Shown piece by piece: positions 1-12,228 of a DNA stretch of 64,000 nucleotides. The translations under genes and the position numbers were made by a program. Below the pieces are notes generated by a model. The model was not told where the DNA came from. It saw only the letters and a list, made by a program, of their open reading frames with translations, and ran no database searches. This DNA is from Proteromonas lacertae. Its lineage: Eukaryota > Sar > Bigyra > Opalinata > Proteromonadidae. Numbering within the stretch: position 1 is the first letter of the stretch; each line of letters begins with the position of its first letter. The stretch spans positions 58,876 through 122,875 of the forward strand of contig NGBS01000310.1 of NCBI GenBank assembly GCA_002245135.1, given 5' to 3'.

Positions 1-618
1 GATTATGACTGATAATCAAACCTGTAGTTCTCATACTATTATAGTAATAATGCAACAAAAATATACTTTGGATGATTATAAACATCACCACTATCAGTAA
101 CTAATCCAAGTGCTGATGGCCTGAAAGTTAAGACTTTACCATCTTTAAATCTTACTCTATACCATGTGTTTGGATGAACTGGAACTTCTTCTATTATACC
201 TTTTTCACCAGCTCTTTCAGGATATCTGGTTTCTACATTACTAGTTTTCAAGATTGAAACTTCAGCTCCTTTATACAAATACTAATATTATAATAATCAT
301 AGAAAAACATACTTGAATGGGTTGATTTGAATTTGTAATTGCTGGAAGGTTAGATTCTGCATCAGATTCACTGCCTTCTGATTCATCTGATGTTTTTCTA
401 GTATATGCTTGAGCCGATGTTGAAAGTGATGGTGGTACAGATGGGAAATTTTGATGTTTTTCAGAATGTTGGTTTTCTGTTCTATTATTCAAATCTCTTA
501 CCTCAACGGAGTTTTCAATTTTGTTAATTTGGTGATTTTGTGTTTCTGTATACCCATCTTGAATTATTGAACCACACATACGGTTTAAATTTATTATCGG
601 AATTTGTGTATTACTCAT
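1..618 (-). CDS. hypothetical protein with SH3/KOW-like barrel, 3' end outside window
   Basis: Starts at ATG 618 and runs off the left edge. Exons are 618-313, 281-67 and 35-1, separated by two 31-nt GT-AG introns (282-312 and 36-66). The first 100 residues are polar, rich in Ser, Gln and Glu, and look disordered. After the first intron comes a compact 55-residue segment (KGAEVSILKTSNVETRYP, later WYRVRF and FRPSALGLV) with the Gly-Glu-Lys-Gly turn and alternating pattern of a small SH3/KOW-like or Mib-Herc2-like beta barrel. That fold is my inference, not a firm family match. Without splicing the frame would stop after FVALLL at 39. Confidence 0.55.
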
Positions 619-639
619 GTAAAACTGCCTTTAAGGTGC

Positions 640-1140
640 AAATATATTGTATGAGCTATAAATATTGCTTACTAAAGTGCCTATACAGTTTCTATATAAA
701 ATATTCAGTACTTTATTAGCTGCGCTGAAATGTTTTAGACTAACTATTTATTGTAGAATTTTATTTATCAGAAAAATAAAATGAGACGAATTAAAATATT
801 AAATGTGTAGCAGTTTGGGAAATAGTGTTTAGTTAAGAAGGATTGAAAATTTTTAAAAATTTGTATTACCGTTACACTCTATAAAAGTTTTCAAAATTGT
901 TCCGTACAGATAAATACAAAGAAATTATACCGTTTTATTTTTCTATTAATTTTAATTAGTGACATATAAACTACATTTTCATTTCTTTCTAGATTTTTGA
1001 TCTACATGAATGTATGCAATACACTAATCTTAAAATTTGAATTTCTAAGCATGAATCAGACTAGCCACTTAGAATTTCAATTGAAAAAAGATATATCAAG
1101 CTTTACTTCAAGCCAGACATATTTATTTTTGTGTTTTTAG
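640..1140. other. intergenic, no gene seen
   Basis: About 500 bp of AT-rich sequence between divergently transcribed genes. Both strands are full of stops and I see no exon chain, RNA gene or repeat. It presumably holds the promoters of the two flanking genes. Confidence 0.5.
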
Positions 1141-2976
1141 ATGCGGAGAACAGCTAAACCACCTAATAGACCTTTATCTCAAAATAGGGTGATCAGTCCA
1201 AGACCACACACATCTCAGGAAATAGAATTCTCTCCTAGATATAGTCCAATTCCGCCAGAGATAAGTAGACCGCACACATCAATCGGCGTATGACTTTATA
1301 AATGATCTATGATAGATAAATGATCTTGTGAATGGAAGAAAACAGTGGAGTAGTTTTAATGCTTTGTGTGAATATAGGGAAAAAATAAATACAACACCTG
1401 TTACAGGCGTTACTTATCCAGCAGAATTTGATGATGGTATAATAAAAATACCAAAAAGAGTAACAGTTGAAGCATCCGCTTGGCAAAGGCTAGCAATACC
1501 TCGAGAAGTAACTAGACGAGAGAAAATAGAGTATGAAAGTACAGAAGCTACAGAGTTAGAAGAAAAACTATTCCCTCCAAAACCTCCATCCAAGAATAAA
1601 TACTCAAGACCAACAATCAGAAGTAAATTAAATCAAAAAATAGCAGATATATCAAAAGATCCTCAAAAATTAGAAGAAATCAGAGAATATAGAAACAGAA
1701 TAACTGCTGTATGTGGTCCAATGTTGGATTATCAAATAAAAGTAAAAGAAGGTTATTATTCACCATATACAAAGGAAGAGAGAAATAGAAAAAAATACGT
1801 TGAACATGAAAATAAGATTAAACAAGCTAAAGAAAAGCAGTATGTTATTATTATTATTATTATTGAATAGTGAAAAGATATATGACGATCTAATAGAAAA
1901 GAAAAGATTGGATAATATGAGATGGGAAATTAGAAAGAGAGAAGAGGAAATAAAACAAAGATTAGCACATAGGAAACAGATGTGGTTTACTATATTTGTA
2001 ATATCTAAATATTATGTAAAATCATTACATTTATATAGAATTGTATATTCAAATCAATTATTATTTTTATTCTTTTTATATATAGAGATTCAGAGAAATA
2101 TGTGAAGAAAATCGAAGAAAAGATGCAGTTAAGAAGATTGAGAATGCATTCTACAAAGTTTTGACTAAAATATATGCAAAACAATACAGAAGGGCAGTTG
2201 TTGTTGTTAGAGCTTATACTAAAGTATAGTAATATATATTCATATAATTAATAATAATAATATAATAGTTGGCATTACATAAACGAAAGGAAGAACGTCA
2301 AAAACATGCTGCCAATGTGATTCAGAACTTTCTAGTAGCAGCTCAAAATACAAATGATATGAAAACTGCAGTTTTACTATTTTTACAACATACTAAATTC
2401 CTTCAGTTACATCTGAAAGGATATTATAAGAAAGTAAAAGCGAGAATACATCTAATGAAGTTGTTTTGGGATTCTGCTGAAGCTAGTATTGCTAAACATA
2501 TGGTAATGGTTGCAAGGCAAAACACTGAGAATGACAAACACAAGTTAATATCGAAATTAGATCCAAAATTATTGAAATATGTATTAGCTAGTTTAAATAG
2601 TGATAATGGGAATAAAAATGTTAAAATTACTATTCCAAAAGTACCAGAAAGTGTGAAAATGAAGATATTGTGGAAATGGTATGATCAGTTTAGAGTTAAA
2701 CAGTTTTTTGTGAATCAATGTAATTTAAAAGAATATAATAAAGTAAAACCAATCAGATACTCTGATCAGGATATTAAGTCTATATTTTATGGGAAAGATA
2801 CAAGTATAACTGAGATAATAAAGAAATATACTGAAAAGAAGCCTTTTAAATATGAAAAGTTGTTAGTTTTGAAAGCAATAAAGGATTTGCCTTATAAGAA
2901 TATTATTAAACAATGTATTATACAACAACAAGAAAAAGCATTACAAAAAGCAGCTGCAGAAGCGGCTGCTTTATAA
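1141..2976 (+). CDS. basic, highly helical hypothetical protein with weak IQ-like segment
   Basis: Five exons (1141-1287, 1316-1839, 1871-2042, 2086-2223, 2269-2976) with introns of 28, 31, 43 and 45 nt give 562 codons, exactly in frame. The N-terminal 50 residues are Pro/Arg/Ser-rich with two RPHTS repeats. A long charged, Lys/Glu/Arg-rich helical part follows (roughly residues 100-330). Around HAANVIQNFLVAAQ there is an IQ-like pattern, then more amphipathic helix, ending in an Ala-rich tail. The look is that of axonemal or cytoskeletal proteins, but I recognise no family. The third intron could instead begin at an upstream GTAATA (87 nt), which also keeps frame. Confidence 0.6.
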
Positions 2977-3082
2977 TAAATTAATCATCTAAATATAAAG
3001 TCGTTTAATTTATTTTTGATTGATTTAGTCTATCTGTTTGAGAGAAAAACAAACAAAATAAAATCAAACTAGTCAAGCCAAA

Positions 3083-3869
3083 ATGAATCAAAAACAGGTA
3101 TTTCTCGATATGCAATCATTATTTTGGAATAGACAATTGATGAATTGAAAAAGGAATTAGTAAAGAAAGAGAATGACTTAAAAAAAGTGAAAGAGTTGAA
3201 AGATAGAATGGTTGATAGTCTAAAGAGGGTTAAAACTGTATTATAACGAAATTCTATTTGAGTAGGATATAGAAGGATATAAAAGTGAAATTGAATATTT
3301 GAAAAAAGAAAGTATAAAACAATAATACACTTATATTGATAGATGAGGATAAAGATAACAAGATTAAACTTCTATCATATTCTCAAGAAACAAAGAAACC
3401 TCAAAATTTACCAAAACAACATTCTCTTTCTTTAGATGAAATGAAATCATATAATTTTCAAAAGCTGTATATATACAATATGAATATACCTATAAATAAT
3501 AATAACATAGAATTCATGCTGCACAGTATTTAGCATATCATAATAATCCAATCTCTGATTTAATGGAGTATATTTTTTCAGACACATTTTTTTATGATGA
3601 TATTATTAGTTCAGTCTCACTTTATATATCATCATCATCATCATCAGAAATATATTTACTAAATTCTATTCTACAGTCTATTCAACATGTTATATATAAG
3701 AAATGTGATAATTTAAATCCTATACCTGATTATTATTACACTATAATAAATGCAATAATTTCAATATTTAATTGTTATACAAATCTGAATCTGAATTTAA
3801 TATTTTTCTTTGATTTATTTTCTGTAGTGAATCATTTTGATTGTAAGTTGTTAGTTCAGTTTTGTAATG

Positions 3870-3900
<31 letters not shown>

Positions 3901-4536
3901 ATATGTAATTATAAATAGAAATGTTCTGATATTTTCAATAATGAAACTGTTAAAGTAACATCAGCTGCAATAATCACAAATATACTCAATGAGGATGAAA
4001 TAGATGTAAGAATATCAGCAGTATTAAAAACAAAAGCAAAAATAAAGTTAGAATTAGTATATAACAGAATATCTTCTTTAATATCATCACAATTAAATTG
4101 TGTAAAAATCAATTGTGATTGTTTTATCAACTTCTTATGTTTTGAATTATTATCAAAGTTTATGAAATGGGATCAATATCAGAAATCAGTGCAGCTCTTA
4201 TGGTCATTATATCCACAAGCTAATATTCATATTCAATGTTTAATAATTAATTATGTGAAAAGATTTATGGATAGTAGTTTGAGGTGTAATGAATTAAAAG
4301 ATTTTGATGTTTTATTTAATAAGTTATCAATGATGCTTCTTCCTAATGATCAGATTAATATAGGAACTATCACATGGTCAGTTCAAATTGGAATTGTAGA
4401 ATATATGTTGAAATTGAAACAGAATAATCGTATGTCTCAATCTATTACAAGTATATTAAAGCAATGGTATGCATCATTGAATGATTTAATGAAAAGTAGA
4501 ATATCAAGAAAGATATTTGATGAATTAGAAGAATAG
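3083..4536 (+). CDS. coiled-coil plus alpha-helical hypothetical protein
   Basis: Six exons joined over introns 3098-3132, a 28-nt and a 31-nt intron near 3240 and 3310, 3467-3510, and 3869-3918 give 421 residues in frame. The N-terminus (TIDELKKELVKKENDLKKV and on) is a short coiled coil of about 60 residues. The remainder is helical and hydrophobic (AAQYLAYHNNPISDLMEYIF, CLIINYVKRFMD) and resembles HEAT/ARM-type or ATRIP-like solenoids in texture only. The last intron carries a run of TA repeats. Function unknown. The start is the first ATG and encodes only MNQKQ before the first intron. Confidence 0.6.
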
Positions 4537-4610
4537 ATTTTTATCTTTTTAAACTTTGTGGGGTATGTAAAAAGTGCAAAATTGCTTGGCTTGAAAGTCG
4601 TTTAGATTTT

Positions 4611-5621
4611 ATGAGGTATTTTTCTTATTATCTAATCCAAGTTTTTCTTTGAAAAAGCAAGAGAATGGCAAATTTGCCCCAATAAAAGGAATTTTACTTA
4701 AAAATGTAAATTCAATGGCTATTCCACACACAGTTTCTGATTGCAAAAAAATGCAAACAACTCTTTATGACTGTGACATTATTTATGATTCAGGTACTAT
4801 TTATTTGTAATTTATACAATAGATAAATTCGATGAAAACATTCTTTTTATATACCCACTATATTGTGAAGGTAATCATTTTAAATTTGTATATTTGTAAC
4901 TATAATGCATTAAATAGCATCAAATTGGAGCAACTTCTGGAAAATGGGTAAAAGATGCAGTTAATATGTTTCCTGGAACAAAAAGAAAGGTGATAATGGA
5001 TGATAGCGATGATGATAGTAGTGATAGCGATAAAGACAAGAAACCTGTTATAACAACTCCAGTATAATAATCTGATTTAATATTAATCCATAGGAAGCAT
5101 ATTATTTATCTCAACACTCAACTCATACAGATATATCTGACTTACTACAAAAATATCCATTAGCTCCAGAGACAATACAAGCAATTAATGATAAATATGG
5201 ATCAAATTATGTATTTATTGTAATAAGAGGTGAAAAATTGACTAAAGAGAATGTAACTCCACATTTATCATTCTGTGCAACACATACTTACCAATCAAAT
5301 CGTTTGGTATATCCTACATACAGATATACTGAAGATGAGAGTGAAAATGCTAATTGTTTTTGGGATCATCGTATAATATCTGTAAATAGTGTAAGAAAAG
5401 CAGGAATGGGTGGTGGTGGCAAAACACCAGCTGAAATGTTGGATGATATGAAGAAAAGACATGCTTCTGGCTCTTTTGTAGATATAGTACCACAGTCTGT
5501 AACATGGGGAACATTTATTAAACAGATTCCAATAAAAATGGAGGATTTCAAATGTGTTAGAATTCAGAGAATAGTAGCCACTCATCCTAACATTGATTAT
5601 TATATTGATTTAATGGATTAA
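4611..5621 (+). CDS. hypothetical protein with acidic insert
   Basis: Begins with a 5-nt first exon (ATGAG) followed by a 26-nt intron (4616-4641). Three more introns of 29, 30 and 32 nt give 297 residues exactly in frame. An acidic stretch (DDSDDDSSDSDKDKK) sits near residue 120, and a glycine run (KAGMGGGGKTPAEMLDDM) near residue 235. No signal peptide or membrane segment is visible. I do not recognise a family. The very short first exon is inferred: the upstream ATG is the only one that keeps the frame open, because the ATG at 4665 meets TAA after six codons. Confidence 0.55.
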
Positions 5622-5750
5622 TTATTGAGGAGTATTTCTAGTTGTTAATATATTGTTTAAACAATGTTTTTTTAATTTTTAAAAATTCTTCTCAAGCTTG
5701 ATGGTTTGAGTTGTAATTTATTCTTTTCGTTTTTTGTGAAGATTACTTGC

Positions 5751-8700
5751 ATGAGCGACGAAAAGACAGAAGATTATGATATAAGTGTACATTTACTTGA
5801 TGAAGATGAGGAGAATATTCCAATTAAGAAGAAGAGTATTTGAATCGTTATTGTTCTATAGAGGATAGGATTCTAACAATAAACGAAAAAAATAAATGTC
5901 CAAGCAATAGAATTACTACATCAAAGTATATTTAGATCAATTCATTCTTATAGATATAATATAATCACGTTTTTACCAATATCATTGTTTGAACAGTTTA
6001 GAAAATTAGCAAATTTATATTTTCTAATAATATGTGTAGTTATGGTGTATGGTACTTATGTTCCAAAAGCATTTTTCAAAAGTCCATTGTCACCAGTCTC
6101 TACTTTAGGTCCCTTAATAATAGTAGTAGGAATAACGATGGTAAAAGAAGCATTAGAAGACATACAAAGACATAAATCAGATGATGAAGTAAATCATCGA
6201 AAAGTTCAAAAATTAAAGAATGGAGAAATAGAAACTATCAATTGGGAAGATGTGCGAGTAGGTGATACTTTAAAATTATATGAAAACGATGAGATTCCAG
6301 CAGATATTGTTTTACTGTCAAGTACAGATAAAAATAAGTGTTATATAGAAACATCGAATGTAGATGGAGAAACGAATTTAAAGCTGAGAGAAGGTGTAAG
6401 AATAACAAAAGAAGAAATAAAAGAAGCAGAAAATGGATATTTAACTGGAATAATAAAGTGTGAACCTCCTAATGCGAATTTATATAGTTTTACTGGTGTA
6501 TATACATCATCTCAAAAGGAATATCCATTATTCAATAAAAACTTATTAATTAGAGGATGTTATATTAGAAGAACTGAATCATTAATTGGTGCAGTAGTTT
6601 ATACAGGAAAAGAAACAAAAGTAATGAGTAAAATAACATTAACAAAATTAAAAGTTTCCACTGTAGATCGTAAAATTAACATGTATTTGTTAATTATTAT
6701 ATTTGTTCAAATGATATTATGTGTATGTACAAGTCTTTATAAAGGAGTATGGGAAGATAATAATATAGATAAAGTGACTTATTTGGTTCTTACAAATGAT
6801 GACATATTAGGTAAAACAAAGAGATTTTTTGGTGATTTTATTGTCACTTTTATATTGTTAAGTAACTTTGTTCCAATTTCATTATATGTTACTATTGAAA
6901 TGATTCATTATATATTGTCGAAATATATAGAAAATGATTTGTATACTTATTCATTATATTTATTTCAATAATAGGGAGATGTGTGATGAAATAAAAAACC
7001 ATCCACCTGCAATTGTTCGATCATCAAATCTGCATGAAGAATTAGGTCAAGTTGAATATATATTTAGTGATAAAACAGGAACATTGACAGAGAATGATAT
7101 GATATTTAGAGTTGCGTCTATTAATAATGAAATATATACAATGGATAGACAAAGTATAATAAATACAAATATCATTAATATTATATTTTCATAGCAATAT
7201 TAGCAGCATCTAAGAATATAAATGAATCGAAAAGAGATCATAAACAAAAGTATATTATATATAATATTCTGTTATTATTATGTTAATAGAGAATCAGTAG
7301 ATGAATATTTCCGATGTATTACACTTTGTCATACTGGAGTAATAGAAAATTCACATGGAAAATTATTATATCAAAGCCAAAGTCCAGATGAAGTTGCTTT
7401 ATTAAATGGAGCAGATCAGAATAATTATAAATTTGAAGGTGATAACGATGAATATAGAACTATCAGTATAGATGGTAGAAATGAAAGATATGAAATATTA
7501 GCAGTGAATGAATTTAATAGTTATAGAAAGAGAATGTCTGTTATAGTAAAATCTGAATCTGGTAAAGTATAAATATATTATTATTATTATTATTTAATTA
7601 GTATATATTATATTGCAAAGGAGCAGATACAACTATATTTCCATTATCTATCAAATCATCTATTCCATCTAATTTAGAAAGTCATTTATATTCATTTGCT
7701 AGTGAAGGATATAGAACTTTGATATTATCAAAAAGAGAATTAAGTAAAGAAGAATATGAAAATTGGATGGTCAAATATAATAAAGCAGTGTATATAATAA
7801 TATACATTAGTAATAATAATAAATAGAACAAGCTTGAAGAATCGAGCCTCTTATTTAAACAAAGTAGCTGAAGATATAGAAACAAATTTAGAAGTGTTAG
7901 GAATAACAGGTATAGAAGATAAACTACAAGATGGAGTACCTGAATCCTTAGAAACATTAAAAGAAGCTGGAATAAAACTATGGATCTTAACAGGTGATAA
8001 AATGGAAACAGCTATTAATATTGGTTATAGTTGTGGCTTATTATATAATGAAGGAAGAACAATTCAAATAAATAGTTGTGTAGAAGATGAAGTTCATAAA
8101 CAGATAAGTAATTTATTTGATAAATTATCAATGGAACATAAGAATGTGAAGAAAAATACAATATTTTATACAGGTGTGCCAAAAATGAGTACTAGAGAAA
8201 TCAATAAAAACAATCAAAATCCACGTATATAAAACAACAATTATTATTATTATTATCATATTTATTATTATTTACATAGAAGATTATTATATAGTAATCT
8301 CAGGAAATTCACTTTTATTTGTCTTAAACTCAAAAGAATATATCAAAAAATTTCTATTTATATCTCAATTCTGTAGTGCGGTAATTGCTTGTCGTGTATC
8401 ACCTGGTCAAAAAGCTGAACTTGTAGAAATAGTGAATAATTATATAAAACCATCTCCAGTTACATTGGCAATAGGAGATGGTGCAAATGATGTGAATATG
8501 ATAAAAGCTGCTAAAATTGGAATTGGGTATATATATATATTATTATTATTATTTATTTTTAATAGTATTTGTGGTAAAGAAGGTACTCAAGCTGTAAATT
8601 CCTCTGATTATGCAATTTCTCAATTCCGATACTTAGTTAAATTACTACTTATTCATGGTCAATGGAATTATAATCGAGTTAGTACAGTAATATTATACAG

Positions 8701-9772
8701 TTTCTATAAGAATATAACATTAGCGATAATCTTATGTATGTTTAACTGGAGTGCTGGATTTTCTGGAACTTCTTTATTTGAGAGTTTAGTTTATGCTGGT
8801 TATAACTTCTTTTTAGGAGTGACAGTGGTAGGAATTGGTATATTTGATCGATATGTAGATAATGAAGTGTTATTAGATTATCCTCAATTCTATGTATCAG
8901 GAAGATCGAATATATTTTTCAACTATTTGAAAGTTATAAGCTATCTCGTAAGATCATGTATTGATAATAATTATTAATATAATGTATAAATAGTTTTACA
9001 TGCAATAATAATCTATATAGTAGTAAGATATAGTCTTCAAACATCTACACCATATGATGAGTATTAATATATATATATTAATGTTTTCATATGTTACTAT
9101 ATTTATAGAGGATCATTAGGTTATTATGGTACAATTGTCTATACAAATTTAATACTGATAATGAATTGGGAAGTATCATTTCTAACAAAGACTTGGACAA
9201 TTATCAATGTAATACTATTAATATTATCAGTTGGTGCTTATTTCCTATTCATCTATTGTTATTCGTTGATAATATCTAAAACTGACTTCTTTAGTGAAAT
9301 TGGTAAATTATTATTTATAGCAAATGGTCATGGATGGTTTGAAATCCTATTTTGTGGTATTTTAGTAATCTTAATTGATTATTTGTTAATTTATATAAAA
9401 GATAATTACTATCCATTACCTGTTGATATCCTTAATAAATACAATGAATTAGTAAAATCAGTTGACAGTATGAATTATAATCAAGCTGATACAATTGGTA
9501 CAAAATTGTCATGGGATTTTATAATAACAGCTCCAATGGCAGTTGGTAAAACAGTTGCTCACGGAATAACAAGATTTATACCGAATGTATATTGATTATT
9601 GTATTTATTAAAATAGAAGCAAGTAAACAAAAATGAAGAAGAGGGTGAAGATAATAAAGAAGAAATAGAATCAAGTGGATCAAGATTAATAAAAGGTTTA
9701 AGTGGATATGCATTTAGTTATCCTGATGATTTTGAAGATGAGCAAGATAGTTTGAGTGAAGAAGAATTTTAA
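5751..9772 (+). CDS. P4-type ATPase, phospholipid flippase
   Basis: An integral membrane pump moving phospholipids from the outer to the cytosolic leaflet. Twelve introns of 26-54 nt, spliced, give about 1,190 residues, normal for the family. In order I see the N-terminal [16 protein letters not shown] and [14 protein letters not shown], the actuator [11 protein letters not shown], the P4-type helix-4 [10 protein letters not shown], the phosphorylation site [13 protein letters not shown] (catalytic Asp), the nucleotide-domain [23 protein letters not shown], and the hinge [18 protein letters not shown]. Then comes the multi-helix C-terminal membrane domain and an acidic tail. Splice sites are fixed by family alignment: for example GIG then ICGKEG is interrupted by a 37-nt intron. 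Such pumps normally pair with a CDC50 subunit, which is not in this window. Confidence 0.93.
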
Positions 9773-9865
9773 AGTAATATGTATTATTTTATTATTATGG
9801 TTATGTTATTTAAGTAAATTTAATCCCCAAAATAACAAATTGAAGAAATTGACTGAGAATAGTGT

Positions 9866-10610
9866 TTAGAATAGTAATATAAATGCAATAATTACTACTA
9901 AAGATGGTAATATTCCTAATGCGCTATTTTCTTTCTTCATTTTCTCAAACACTTCTTCATTAGAAGCTACTGTAAATTCCATATATTCATCAGAAGAAAC
10001 AGATTTAGCAATGAAATATTTATTTTTATTATTTTTGTATGCAATAAAATCATGTCCATAAAGTAATTCATTGTATATTAGTATTGTATATTGGTATAAT
10101 TCAGGACAGGTTGACTCAATTTCTTTGAATGTAGCAATATAAGGTAAGCTACATCCTAATCCTGTAGCTATATTTTTAAATTCACCTTTCATAACGATGA
10201 ATGATAATTCTTTATCACATTCAATTGCAGTAACTCGAGTATAAGTAGCTTGATTACTTCTTTCTATCTTAGCAACTACTTTAAAATGTTGAACCCCTTC
10301 ATCATTATCATGTGCTTCTACTAAACCAAAGTATTTATCTGTCAAGTATGCAGCAATATATGCATTATTAACAGGATTTTGTTTTTGAAGAAATAAACCT
10401 TGATTGTAAGAAAGAGGGTAAGTTTCATCCAAAATATCAACTGCTTTCGATCTTTTAAGGTTGCTTTTAAACATTGTCAATCCTTTTTTCGTTCTTTTTA
10501 ATAATAACTCTGTCACATTCTTTTTTTCTCTCGCTTCACATAAGGCAATTGAAACTATATGTAAAATATAGTAATATAATACTCATCAAAACAATAAAGA
10601 ATATTCTCAT
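9866..10610 (-). CDS. secreted, probably GPI-anchored surface protein, family member 1
   Basis: Two exons. The first starts at ATG 10610 and encodes most of a signal peptide (MRIFFIVLMISIALCEA); a 28-nt intron (10555-10582) splits the codon for Ile10. The total is 238 residues. The ectodomain carries family motifs ETYPLSYNQGLF, AAYLTDKYFGLV, FKVVAKIERSN and two spaced Cys residues (CDKELSF, LGCSLPY). The C-terminus is a small-residue site then a hydrophobic run (ALGILPSLVVIIAFILLF) with no cytosolic tail, the standard GPI-attachment signal. Paralogues lie at 11056-11836, 14904-15689 and a remnant at 15857-16050. The intron falls at the same place in all complete copies. Molecular function unknown. 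Confidence 0.75.
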
Positions 10611-11055
10611 AGTGAAATAACCAAAAAAATATCTTTTAATGAATAAATCAATAATTCGTTAATTCATTAAACCATCAAAATATGAATTTTAAACCAAGAA
10701 AAAAGCTTACACTTTATTTAGCCACTTTTACCATCAAATAAGTGACAAAAATGGTTGTACATGAGTTTATTTAACAGTTCACATGCTTTTCAATGTAAGT
10801 ACTAAAAGATTTCATGATCTCCCTTTACAATAGTGATACAATAAAAATTATCGTGAAAAATAGATGATACAATATTAAATACTGCCATTATAAGTATTTT
10901 ATGCTTCAAGTTATGTTATGACGCATAGTATTCCAATTCTATGCAAAATGAGTGTGATAATCAACCATGCTAATTAATTAACCATAATAATATATATTTT
11001 ATGATGCTTTATTTCATATACACAACATAGTGATGAAAATCAATCAGTAAAGTGT
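10611..11055. other. intergenic, no gene seen
   Basis: About 445 AT-rich bases between two same-strand paralogues. I find no coding potential, inverted repeat or RNA gene. It should contain the terminator region of member 2 and the promoter of member 1. Confidence 0.4.
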
Positions 11056-11836
11056 TTAAAAAAGTAATATCATAGTAATAATTACTACTATCGATGGATA
11101 TAACAGTACACCTGAATTATCCCTATTTAAGTCCTGTGATACTGCTTCATTTGACGAAGAACTTACTTTCAAGTTATCAGGATTATCAATTGATTTACCT
11201 AAGTAATATTTAGATTCATCTCCTTTAATACTTCCACAATTTGAATAAGCAGCAAAAGTTCCACCAAAATCTTTATTTTCATATTGACCAACTAATTTTG
11301 AACCAAAACCTTCACATGTTTTCTCTATTTCATTTAAATACACTGTTCCTGATATATCACATTTATTATCTTTGACAAAAGCTGCTATGTCTCCTTGAAT
11401 AACAAAGAATGATAACTCAGTATCGTAATCTTTGGTTATAATCTCAGTGTAAATGTTATGATGTTTTCTTTCTATATTATAGACAACCTTGTATTTTTGT
11501 ACTTTATCAACACCTCCAATCTTTTCTTTCTTAGAGTAAACGTATCCATATTTAGCGTCAGTCAAATATCGAGCCTCGTACACATAGTTATCTGGTTTAT
11601 CACTTTTATACTGGTAATATAATCCTTGATCATTTGAAAGTGGACAAGTTTCGTCAACTATGATATTAGTTTTTAACCCTTTGCAATGATTACTCAGTGT
11701 TTCTGTATTTCTTTTTATGTTATTTACCTCTACTTCAGTTATATTTTGAGTTAGTTTAACTTCACCCATTACAATTGAAACTATAATAAATATAAGTAAT
11801 CATTATACTCATCAAGATAAGTATTAAGTGTCTCAT
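11056..11836 (-). CDS. secreted, probably GPI-anchored surface protein, family member 2
   Basis: Starts at ATG 11836 with signal peptide MRHLILILMISIVMG, interrupted by a 28-nt intron (11781-11808) at the same codon as in member 1. The product is 250 residues. Motifs are DETCPLSNDQGLYYQ, ARYLTDAKYGYV, YKVVYNIERKH, CDISGTVYLNEIEKTCEGF and a C-terminal hydrophobic tail after DNSG (VLLYPSIVVIITMILLF). There are five ectodomain cysteines, two in CDISG and CEG contexts shared with member 3. By analogy it is displayed on the cell surface through a GPI anchor; PIG-P, a subunit needed for the first step of GPI synthesis, is encoded at 21.6 kb. No enzymatic motif is seen. Confidence 0.75.
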
Positions 11837-12228
11837 TATTTATAAAAATAGGTAACTATAAAATGCAAAAGATAGACCAATAATTTCGCATTTCATAAAA
11901 CGCCAATATAACGTAGTGATTTGACCTAATAATTTAGTTAGCTTTTTTTAAATGCCTATTTTCACACTGTTACGAATTGTATAGTTTCAGAATTATGTAT
12001 AAAGCAAATAATATACATAATTATTAATTTTTGAAGCTACAAAAGTGAAGAAGAAGAAGTTTATCTTAATATACTATTACACTGGAAATTAGTATGGTTT
12101 GTGTTGAGAATAAATATTATAATAGCTTTTATTGTGTGTAGAATAAATATGGCGACTTGTTTTACAAATAACATAGAGATATGTTAAAATAAAACATACT
12201 ATGAATTATTATAACATCTACATTATAA
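11837..12228. other. intergenic, no gene seen
   Basis: About 390 AT-rich bases between the paralogue at 11056-11836 and the end of the BTB/Hsp70-like gene. Stops are dense in all frames and no repeat or RNA structure stands out. Confidence 0.4.
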